In this document: positions 1-3,498 of the stretch, piece by piece
Numbering within the stretch: the stretch's first letter is position 1
Layout of the letters: every line of letters starts with the position of its first letter
From: CALIKW01 sp038998005
Lineage (GTDB): Archaea; Aenigmatarchaeota; Aenigmatarchaeia; CG10238-14; SCSR01
DNA length: 5,366 nucleotides
Assembly: GCA_038998005.1 (NCBI GenBank)
Contig: JAVZIY010000048.1
Location: 1-5,366 of the forward strand
Direction: 5' to 3'
Made by a program: the position numbers and the translations under genes
The notes under the pieces: model-generated
Database searches by the model: none
Told to the model about the DNA's origin: nothing
The model's input: the letters and a program-made list of their open reading frames with translations, nothing else

Positions 1-412
1 TCCTTTGTTTATGCCTTCTACTTCCTCTTTTACTTGCTCCTCTACCGCTTGCATGATGTGGTTCATTTCTCCTATAATCAAAAACAAGTAAATTTCTATC
101 ATATTGCAAAAATTTTTCTTTAAGCTCTTTGCTTTTGGAAAATTCAACCAAGCCCTTTGCTATAACCATTCTAATTGCATCGCTCTGACCAGCTATTCCT
201 CCACCTCTGACTTTAATTTCAAAATCAACGCTTTTTGCAGCATCGCCAGCTAAAATTAGTGGTTCCATTATTCTCATCCTAAGAAATTCATTTCCCCAAT
301 TTTCAAGAGGAACTGAATTTATTTTAATAATTCCTTTACCAGATGAAATTTTACCTCTAGCTATTGATTCCTTTCTCTTTCCTGTAACAATTACAACTTT
401 TTCCTTTACCAT
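1..412 (-). CDS. rps9: 30S ribosomal protein S9 (uS9), 3' end cut by window edge
   Basis: Small-subunit ribosomal protein whose basic C-terminal tail reaches the decoding centre in the assembled ribosome. I translated 137 codons from the ATG at 412-410 with no stop before the left edge. Near the N-terminus it has the family's GKRKESIARGKI segment (residues 11-22). In the middle is the glycine-rich RGGGIAGQSDAIR signature (69-81), and the visible end is a very basic tail (ASKRGSRRHKQR). Archaeal S9 proteins are usually about 130-140 residues, so probably only a few codons are missing. The ATG overlaps the end of rpl13 by 7 nt, which suggests translational coupling. It is the last visible gene of the rpl18e operon; in many archaea RNA polymerase subunit genes follow. 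Identity is secure; the true C-terminus is not visible. Confidence 0.95.
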   Translation of the reverse strand, partial: MVKEKVVIVTGKRKESIARGKISSGKGIIKINSVPLENWGNEFLRMRIMEPLILAGDAAKSVDFEIKVRGGGIAGQSDAIRMVIAKGLVEFSKSKELKEKFLQYDRNLLVFDYRRNEPHHASGRGASKRGSRRHKQR

Positions 413-828
413 CTTTTCTTAGCCCCCAGTAAAACTGAAAGTTCAGACAAATAAATAAATTTGCATTTTAATTTTTTCACATCAGCATTTTCAAATTTTT
501 TAAAATCTTTTCCTTTTAATTCTTCGGGTATTCCTATAAAAACTTTCAAGTTTTTAAAAGCTTTTCTTCCCTTAGCCTTTTTCCATGGCAGCATTCCCCT
601 TACAGTTCTTCTAAAAATTCCATCAGGAGTTTTTGGAAAGAAAGGTCCTTTTTTAACATCCCCTCTCTGAATTTTCTGTAAGTATAGCTCCAAAGTTTTC
701 TTTGGGTTTCCAGAAATTGCAGCTCTCTCACAATTCACAACAAAAACCTTCTCTCCTTTCAAAAGATCTTTTGCTATTCTACTTGCTAGCCTTCCTAAGA
801 TTTGATTTGAAGCATCGTAAATTATCAT
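406..828 (-). CDS. rpl13: 50S ribosomal protein L13 (uL13)
   Basis: Large-subunit ribosomal protein, complete at 140 residues, a normal archaeal length. The N-terminus (ILGRLASRIAKDLLKGEKV, residues 10-28) matches the family start, followed by VNCERAAISGNP (31-42). The strongest signature is the central RRTVRGMLPWKKAKGRKAF (73-91), followed by LKVFIGIPEEL (94-104). The ATG at 828-826 shares an ATGA overlap with the stop of the upstream 73-aa gene, and its own end overlaps the rps9 start by 7 nt. It therefore sits in a fully overlapped cassette. No separate promoter is visible, so it is probably transcribed with rpl18e. The neighbourhood L18e-L13-S9 is the standard archaeal order and confirms the call. 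Confidence 0.97.
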   Translation of the reverse strand: MIIYDASNQILGRLASRIAKDLLKGEKVFVVNCERAAISGNPKKTLELYLQKIQRGDVKKGPFFPKTPDGIFRRTVRGMLPWKKAKGRKAFKNLKVFIGIPEELKGKDFKKFENADVKKLKCKFIYLSELSVLLGAKKRW

Positions 829-1046
829 GCCTCTACCCCAAAAACTTTATACCAAAATTTTTTATGATTATAGGGAATTTTACCTTTTGCCTCATTTAAT
901 ATCTTAAAAATACAATCAACAACATAAGCTATATTTCCATCTTTACTTTCAATTCTGTAAATAAAATCTTGACTCCCTTTCTCTATCTCATAGTTCCTAA
1001 AGCTTTTTTCAAATCTCCCAATTATCTCATCCACTTTAGATTTCAT
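825..1046 (-). CDS. Hypothetical 73-aa protein embedded in the ribosomal operon
   Basis: I do not recognise this family. It is a small soluble-looking protein with no signal peptide, membrane segment or metal-binding cysteine cluster (one Cys only, residue 45). The N-terminal half is charged (KSKVDEIIGRFEKSFRNYEI). The middle looks like a beta-strand followed by a helix (IAYVVDCIFKILNEAKGKI), and the end is aromatic (HKKFWYKVFGVEA). The ATG (1046-1044) lies 4 nt past the rpl18e stop, and the stop overlaps the rpl13 ATG by 4 nt, so it is probably translated in step with both. In the common archaeal order L13 follows L18e directly, so this is an insertion. Codon-tight packing argues that it is a real gene. 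A role in ribosome assembly or translation is only a guess from position. Confidence 0.75.
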   Translation of the reverse strand: MKSKVDEIIGRFEKSFRNYEIEKGSQDFIYRIESKDGNIAYVVDCIFKILNEAKGKIPYNHKKFWYKVFGVEA

Positions 1047-1050
1047 AACC

Positions 1051-1413
1051 TCACATCAATATTCTAACATTACTTCCTTTTGGGTTTTCTTTCATTAACT
1101 GTTGAATGCTTAAACATTTTCCTCCAACTTTTTCAATTTTTTCTCTTGCGTTCTTACTAAATCTAAATGCTGCTATACTTATTGGTTTTTCAAGCTCCCC
1201 CTCACTCAAAACAATTCCTGGAACTAAAACAGTTTCATTTTCCTTTGCATATCTTTTTATTTTGAAAAGATTTACTTCTATTTTTTTCCTCCTCGGTTTT
1301 TCCAATTTTTCTGCTACCAAAAGCCAAATTGGTGCTTTAAGCTCTATGGATGCTTTTTTTAATTCTTCTATCAGTTTTCTTAAATATGGATTTGTCGGGC
1401 CAGTTCTTTTCAT
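1051..1413 (-). CDS. rpl18e: 50S ribosomal protein L18e (eL18)
   Basis: Archaeal/eukaryotic-type large-subunit protein, found in Archaea and Eukarya but not Bacteria. From the ATG at 1413-1411 it is 120 residues and begins MKRTGPTNPYLRKLI, the canonical family N-terminus. Other signatures are VAEKLEKPRRKKIEVNLFKI, the ETVLVPGIVLSEGELEKPIS loop, and the C-terminal ENPKGSNVRI. An in-frame GTG three codons upstream (1422-1420) would give a longer form, but that GTG lies inside an AGTGAG Shine-Dalgarno-like element and archaeal homologues start with MKRTGPTNP, so I chose the ATG. It is the first gene of the visible minus-strand operon, directly after a divergent AT-rich promoter region. The upstream part of the usual archaeal cluster (rpoD, S11, S4, S13) is not adjacent here. 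Confidence 0.96.
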   Translation of the reverse strand: MKRTGPTNPYLRKLIEELKKASIELKAPIWLLVAEKLEKPRRKKIEVNLFKIKRYAKENETVLVPGIVLSEGELEKPISIAAFRFSKNAREKIEKVGGKCLSIQQLMKENPKGSNVRILM

Positions 1414-1417
1414 TTTT

Positions 1418-1423
1418 CTCACT
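1418..1423 (-). promoter_or_regulatory. Shine-Dalgarno-like AGTGAG before rpl18e
   Basis: On the minus strand AGTGAG precedes the ATG by 4 nt. Its GTGA core can pair with the archaeal 16S 3' end (consensus GGTGA). It decides the start of rpl18e in favour of the ATG at 1413. The same hexamer stands before the acidic mini-ORF at 2074. Confidence 0.5.
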
Positions 1424-1450
1424 TTTTAATATTAAAATAAAATGTTACTA

Positions 1451-1463
1451 AATTTAAATTTAT
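1451..1463 (-). promoter_or_regulatory. Putative TATA box of the rpl18e operon
   Basis: The minus strand reads ATAAATTTAAATT here. Transcription starting about 25 bp downstream would begin near 1431 and leave a leader of under 20 nt containing the AGTGAG site. The whole 1424-1506 spacer is AT-rich, so the exact box is uncertain. Confidence 0.4.
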
Positions 1464-1470
1464 TAAAATA

Positions 1471-1487
1471 AGAAAGTTTTTAAATTT
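1471..1487 (+). promoter_or_regulatory. BRE plus TATA box for the 95-aa gene
   Basis: A purine-rich AGAAAG (BRE-like) is followed directly by TTTTTAAATTT, centred about 25 bp upstream of the ATG at 1507. That spacing predicts a leaderless mRNA, and no Shine-Dalgarno sequence is present before this ATG. Confidence 0.55.
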
Positions 1488-1506
1488 TAAGTTTCTATCA
1501 AAAATT

Positions 1507-1794
1507 ATGGTTTATAGAGCTAACCTTGAAGAATGCAGGAGATTTGGAAATGGATTAATTTTACCGAGTGGTATTTTTATTGGAGAAGGAGAGATAGAAG
1601 CCTATTTAGGAGAAAAATATTTAGGAAATTTTGATGTTAAAAATGTATCTAAAAATTTGGATGGGTTTTTAAAAAATGTGAGAGAAATAAGAGAAGCTAG
1701 GAAGAGGGATTTAGGAATTGGTCCTATAGTTTCTTATGGAGAAAAATTAGAAGATATCGCGAAGAAAAAGGCAATCAAATATTTTAGAAATTAA
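1507..1794 (+). CDS. Hypothetical 95-aa protein, probably leaderless
   Basis: I do not recognise this protein. The first 45 residues look like beta-strands with glycines (RFGNGLILPSGIFIGEGEIE, then YLGEKYLGNFDVKNV). The rest is a charged, probably helical region (LKNVREIREARKRDLGIG, then EKLEDIAKKKAIKYFRN). It has one Cys (residue 9), no membrane segment and no signal peptide, and the C-terminus is strongly basic. The ATG at 1507 is supported by a BRE/TATA element about 25 bp upstream. It is divergent from the rpl18e operon and convergent with tRNA-Gly, so it is probably a single-gene transcript. A nucleic-acid-binding role would fit the basic C-terminus, but nothing specific supports it. Confidence 0.75.
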   Translation: MVYRANLEECRRFGNGLILPSGIFIGEGEIEAYLGEKYLGNFDVKNVSKNLDGFLKNVREIREARKRDLGIGPIVSYGEKLEDIAKKKAIKYFRN

Positions 1795-1813
1795 ATTAAA
1801 AGCAAAAAGTTTC

Positions 1814-1822
1814 GAGTTTTTA
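1814..1822 (+). terminator. Weak oligo-T terminator after the 95-aa gene
   Basis: GAGTTTTTA lies 20 nt after the stop codon at 1794. It starts a near-palindrome (GAGTTTTTA, one T, TAAAAATTC) spanning 1814-1832, but the implied loop is too short for a good hairpin. Oligo-T alone can terminate archaeal transcription, so this is plausible but weak. Confidence 0.3.
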
Positions 1823-1852
1823 TTAAAAATTCTACTCAAAACAATTTATCCC

Positions 1853-1858
1853 AAAAAA
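1853..1858 (-). terminator. T6 terminator after tRNA-Gly
   Basis: On the minus strand a run of six T residues begins 4 nt past the discriminator base of tRNA-Gly. This is the usual simple oligo-T terminator of archaeal tRNA genes, and it keeps the transcript clear of the convergent gene. Confidence 0.55.
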
Positions 1859-1861
1859 GCA

Positions 1862-1934
1862 TGCGCCAGCCGGGATTTGAACCCGGGTCACGAGCTTGGG
1901 GAGCTCGGGTCTTACCTGGCTAGACAACTGGCGC
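1862..1934 (-). tRNA. tRNA-Gly(CCC), with C33 in place of U33
   Basis: A 73-nt cloverleaf with every stem perfect. Acceptor GCGCCAG pairs with CTGGCGC, D stem GTCT with AGAC, anticodon stem CGAGC with GCTCG, and T stem CCGGG with CCCGG. The T loop is TTCAAAT, the discriminator is A73, and U8 and G18-G19 are present. No 3' CCA is encoded, so a CCA-adding enzyme is needed. The anticodon loop reads TCCCCAA, giving anticodon CCC for GGG codons. G1-C72, C2-G71 and A73 fit an archaeal glycine tRNA. The odd point is position 33, which is C rather than the almost invariant U. A TATA-like box lies about 28 bp upstream, so the primary transcript may start at or very near G1. There is no intron. U8 is the site ThiI would convert to 4-thiouridine. 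Confidence 0.95.
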
Positions 1935-1955
1935 TTAATTTTATTTTCTGAATTC

Positions 1956-1967
1956 AAATATTAAAAA
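1956..1967 (-). promoter_or_regulatory. TATA box of tRNA-Gly
   Basis: The minus strand reads TTTTTAATATTT from -33 to -22 relative to the mature 5' end of the tRNA. With usual archaeal spacing, transcription would start at or within a few bases of G1. Confidence 0.45.
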
Positions 1968-2010
1968 TAGTTAGAATAGACTTTCTCTATCTTTGCGATT
2001 TAAGAATTTA

Positions 2011-2023
2011 AACTTTAAAAGTT
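2011..2023. repeat. 13-bp perfect inverted repeat in spacer
   Basis: AACTTTAAAAGTT is a perfect 6+1+6 palindrome. It lies upstream of the mini-ORF promoter and between two divergent transcripts, where an operator could sit. Short AT palindromes are common by chance in such sequence, so confidence is low. Confidence 0.2.
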
Positions 2024-2032
2024 GAACGATAA

Positions 2033-2043
2033 GTTTAAATAAT
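2033..2043 (+). promoter_or_regulatory. Putative TATA box of the acidic mini-ORF
   Basis: GTTTAAATAAT is preceded by GAACGATAA. A start about 25 bp downstream would fall near 2063 and give a leader of roughly 10 nt that just includes the AGTGAG site at 2065-2070. A second AT element (CTTAAATAA, 2054-2062) is too close to the ATG to fit as well. Confidence 0.35.
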
Positions 2044-2064
2044 AGTTCGGAACCTTAAATAATA

Positions 2065-2070
2065 AGTGAG
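2065..2070 (+). promoter_or_regulatory. Shine-Dalgarno-like AGTGAG before the mini-ORF
   Basis: The hexamer is identical to the one before rpl18e and lies 3 nt before the ATG at 2074. Shared sequence and position at a secure ribosomal protein gene is the main reason to treat the mini-ORF as translated. Confidence 0.45.
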
Positions 2071-2073
2071 ATA

Positions 2074-2139
2074 ATGGAAGAAGAGTGGGAAGAGGAGGAA
2101 GACGAGGAAGAAGAATCTGAAGAAGAGGAAGAATGGTAA
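2074..2139 (+). CDS. 21-aa polyglutamate mini-ORF
   Basis: A short reading frame from ATG (2074) to TAA (2137-2139) encodes 21 residues: 16 Glu, one Asp, two Trp (residues 5 and 21), one Ser and the initiator Met. The predicted charge is about -17. It is not an obvious fragment of a longer gene, because an in-frame TAA stands at 2056 upstream. A TATA-like box, the AGTGAG site and mixed GAA/GAG codons support translation. Function is unknown. Very acidic peptides can mimic nucleic acid or bind basic proteins, but that is speculation. The alternative is a non-coding purine-rich tract: almost every base from 2074 to 2136 on this strand is A or G. It lies 47 nt upstream of a degraded gene and could once have shared its transcript. 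Confidence 0.45.
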   Translation: MEEEWEEEEDEEEESEEEEEW

Positions 2140-2186
2140 ATCTCAAGCAAAAATTACCAAATTCTTTCTTTTTAAATTTTTCATAA

Positions 2187-2432
2187 AAGATAGAAGTTTA
2201 CATAAGAAATGAGGAAATTTTTGTTTCTTATCCTTCTTTACCAGAAAATTATTTTTCCGTTCTTGGAAAATGGGACATAATTCCCTTGGAATTCGATTAA
2301 AAATTTTTGTTACAAGTTAAAGATAATTCCTGAGAAAGATCAAGAAGCTATAGAAAAAGAACTCCTACAATTGTTATAGGAAAAGAAAAAATAGAAGTTT
2401 TAGATAAAAAATTAAATTTCTATTTAAAATAG
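2187..2432 (+). pseudogene. Degraded gene of about 80 codons, two frame disruptions
   Basis: Three protein-like blocks lie end to end in alternating frames. Block 1 (2187-2297) includes IEVYIRNEEIFVSYPSLPEN and YFSVLGKWDIIPLEFD, then meets TAA at 2298. Block 2, shifted by one base (about 2296-2370), reads IKNFCYKLKIIPEKDQEAIE and stops at 2377. Block 3, back in the first frame (about 2353-2432), reads PTIVIGKEKIEVLDKKLNFY and ends at TAG 2430-2432. One net +1 and one compensating -1 change would restore a single protein of about 80 residues. No in-frame ATG remains: the codon before block 1 is TAA (2184), with ATA at 2190. The product is not recognised. It may be a true pseudogene or an intact gene damaged by draft-assembly errors. 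Its end overlaps the end of the convergent nucleotidyltransferase gene by 9 bp. Confidence 0.5.
2386..2411 (-). terminator. Paired T6 tracts after the nucleotidyltransferase gene
   Basis: On the minus strand two runs of six T (2411-2406 and 2391-2386) lie about 13 and 33 nt past the stop of the nucleotidyltransferase gene. Successive oligo-T tracts are typical of archaeal intrinsic termination. They overlap the degraded plus-strand gene. Confidence 0.35.
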
Positions 2433-3068
2433 TTTGGTGGACTTCCAAAATTCATGCCTATTAAATTTTAAAACTTTTTGTAGAATGTGCTTTCCATTTT
2501 CAAAATCCACTATAATTGATACTAAAGCTAAAAGAAAGAGAAAGAATAGATTTTTAAATTTTTCAAATTGAGAAATTTCACGAACTTCTATTTTGGATGT
2601 GAAATCATTTCCATGAATTATTTTTCCACCTTTAATATATCTCCAAAAAATTTTAAGGGAACCAAAAATGGATAAAAGTTTTACTTTCCAGCATCTTATG
2701 TACTGTTTCTCAGGTATAACTTTTTCATTTGAAAAGATGTAGTAAGGCACTCTATAGAAGAATAAATTTTCAAACTTGATTAAAATTCTTGCGAAAATAT
2801 TTTTACCGTAACCGAAACAAACCTTAGCAAACTGAAGTTTATATTTTTTATCTAAAAGAAGAAATAGATGTTTGATTTTCCTTTTAACATCTTTCTCTTT
2901 ATTTGATTTGGTCAGTATAAATAAATCTATGTCGCTTACTCCAATTTTAAAATTCTTCATATCTCCAAAGAGGGTAACAGAAATAACATCTTTTTCGATA
3001 CCTTTAATTAATTCCTGAATAAATAAATTTACTTTTTTTGTTGAAGATTTATCTTTCTTATTTTTCAC
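2424..3068 (-). CDS. Nucleotidyltransferase-fold protein (DNA polymerase beta-like/MNT)
   Basis: A 214-aa protein with an N-terminal nucleotidyltransferase core. Residues 29-53 (ISVTLFGDMKNFKIGV, then SDIDLFILTK) match the hG-(S/G)...DxD signature. D46 and D48 are the expected metal ligands. The residue after the motif glycine is D36 instead of the usual Ser or Gly. I see no clear third acidic residue in the likely following strand (YKLQFAKVCFGYG, 76-88), so activity is uncertain. KGGKIIHGND (146-155) resembles the segment that follows the core in many minimal nucleotidyltransferases. The C-terminal 60 residues are helical, with a hydrophobic stretch (NLFFLFLLALVSIIVDF, 173-189) that may be a buried helix or a membrane anchor. 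Only a GTG (3068-3066) is available as start; the next Met (37) would destroy the core motif. It is not the tRNA CCA-adding enzyme, which is much larger. Substrate unknown. Confidence 0.8.
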   Translation of the reverse strand: MKNKKDKSSTKKVNLFIQELIKGIEKDVISVTLFGDMKNFKIGVSDIDLFILTKSNKEKDVKRKIKHLFLLLDKKYKLQFAKVCFGYGKNIFARILIKFENLFFYRVPYYIFSNEKVIPEKQYIRCWKVKLLSIFGSLKIFWRYIKGGKIIHGNDFTSKIEVREISQFEKFKNLFFLFLLALVSIIVDFENGKHILQKVLKFNRHEFWKSTKLF

Positions 3069-3083
3069 AATTAATTAAATAAC
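3069..3083 (+). promoter_or_regulatory. TATA-like element for the 72-aa gene
   Basis: AATTAATTAAATAAC occupies the start of a 40-bp divergent spacer, centred about 30 bp upstream of the ATG at 3109, which suggests a leaderless transcript. A minus-strand element around 3097-3109 may serve the divergent GTG-start gene. The two promoters would share the spacer. Confidence 0.35.
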
Positions 3084-3108
3084 TTTCAAAGAATTTTAGC
3101 TTTAAATT

Positions 3109-3327
3109 ATGGAAGAATATGAAAGCAGGGGAAAGGCTTTACTCAGAGCATGTAAACTATTAGAAATTAAAGCGGAAAAAATTAAATCAATTGAACCTAA
3201 GGCGACTCACTACTTCTTTCCTATTGATAAAACTTTACAAGTTTATCAAATAAATGAAAACTTAAGCTTTGGTATTGGCTTCACTTCACATAATCGTGGA
3301 AAATTTTTATGGATTATGGTTAATTGA
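3109..3327 (+). CDS. Hypothetical 72-aa protein
   Basis: Not recognised. The first 30 residues look like one or two charged helices (ESRGKALLRACKLLEIKAEK). The rest has alternating strand-like segments (HYFFPIDKTLQVYQI, LSFGIGFTSH, KFLWIMVN), consistent with a small alpha/beta domain. It has one Cys (residue 15), no signal peptide and no membrane segment. The ATG is the first codon of the frame after the divergent spacer, with no Shine-Dalgarno and a TATA-like element at leaderless distance. It is divergent from the nucleotidyltransferase gene with only 40 bp between starts. Such an arrangement can mark a toxin-antitoxin-like or co-regulated pair, but nothing in this sequence identifies it as such. 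It converges on tRNA-Ser 34 bp downstream. Confidence 0.65.
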   Translation: MEEYESRGKALLRACKLLEIKAEKIKSIEPKATHYFFPIDKTLQVYQINENLSFGIGFTSHNRGKFLWIMVN

Positions 3328-3340
3328 AGGGAATAAAATA

Positions 3341-3362
3341 TAGAGAATTTAACTCTAAATTC
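3341..3362. repeat. Two mutually exclusive small hairpins between convergent genes
   Basis: TAGAG (3341-3345) can pair with CTCTA (3353-3357) around a 7-nt loop. Alternatively GAATTT (3345-3350) can pair with AAATTC (3357-3362) around AACTCT. The second includes the discriminator base of tRNA-Ser. Either could help terminate the convergent transcripts, but both are short and AT-rich. Confidence 0.25.
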
Positions 3363-3462
3363 GCCCAGGCTGGGATTTGAACCCAGAAGGGGCAAAGCCC
3401 CACCAGCTCTCCAGGCAGGCGCAGCATAGCTTTGGCGCCCTACCAGATTAGGCGACCTGGGC
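3362..3462 (-). tRNA. tRNA-Ser(GGA), with a 16-nt intron at 29/30
   Basis: A 101-nt tRNA gene, 85 nt after splicing. Acceptor GCCCAGG pairs with CCTGGGC, D stem GCCT with GGGC, and T stem CTGGG with CCCAG, with T loop TTCAAAT. It is class II: the long variable arm folds as GGGGC-TTT-GCCCC. The discriminator is G73, as in archaeal serine tRNAs (leucine tRNAs have A73). A normal anticodon stem appears only after removing 16 nt (3417-3432): CCA joins GC to give CCAGC, pairing with GCTGG around the loop CTGGAGA. The anticodon is GGA (3412-3410) for UCU/UCC codons. No CCA is encoded, and U8 is present for ThiI. The gene lies 36 nt downstream of the small Cys/His gene and could share its transcript or use the AT-rich element at 3475-3488. 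Confidence 0.93.
3417..3432 (-). other. Non-canonical 16-nt tRNA intron with bulge-helix-bulge
   Basis: The intron AAGCTATGCTGCGCCT lies between tRNA positions 29 and 30, in the 5' side of the anticodon stem. The pre-tRNA folds into a strict motif: outer helix UAGG/CCUG, 3-nt bulge CAA, 4-bp central helix GCGC/GCGC, 3-nt bulge CUG, and inner helix AGC/GCU with loop UAU. Cutting after the second base of each bulge (CA|A and CU|G) gives exactly the exon ends that restore the anticodon stem. Most archaeal tRNA introns lie at 37/38, so this is a non-canonical site and about as short as such introns get. Confidence 0.88.
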
Positions 3463-3474
3463 AATAATAATAAT

Positions 3475-3488
3475 TAAATTTTAAAAAA
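3475..3488 (-). promoter_or_regulatory. AT-rich promoter element of tRNA-Ser
   Basis: The minus strand reads TTTTTTAAAATTTA, preceded by the BRE-like CAGAAA. It lies from -26 to -13 relative to the mature 5' end of the tRNA. The stretch is too uniform in A and T to place the box exactly, but transcription would start close to G1. Confidence 0.35.
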
Positions 3489-3498
3489 TTTCTGTTTC

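Noticed and set aside
461..899. Plus-strand open frames opposite rpl13
   Set aside because: They are the reverse complement of strongly conserved ribosomal protein codons; their hydrophobic, Phe-rich translation is typical of antisense shadows.
1106..1429. Plus-strand 107-codon frame opposite rpl18e
   Set aside because: It is antisense to a complete, highly conserved L18e. The apparent membrane-like composition comes from the reverse complement of Lys/Glu-rich codons.
2048..2056. GTTCGGAAC short palindrome near the mini-ORF promoter
   Set aside because: Only 4+1+4 bases and a single copy. It is too short to support as an operator.
3421..3432. GCT (another serine anticodon) in the tRNA-Ser gene
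   Set aside because: GCT lies inside the intron, is not preceded by U33, and no 5-bp stem can be built around it. The GGA loop fits perfectly after splicing.
3362..3462. Class II tRNA as tRNA-Leu
   Set aside because: The discriminator is G and the anticodon after splicing is GGA. Both indicate serine.
3246..3464. Minus-strand open frame of 72 codons
   Set aside because: It runs through the whole tRNA-Ser gene and the end of the 72-aa plus-strand gene. The protein is low-complexity where it crosses tRNA stems, so it is a shadow.
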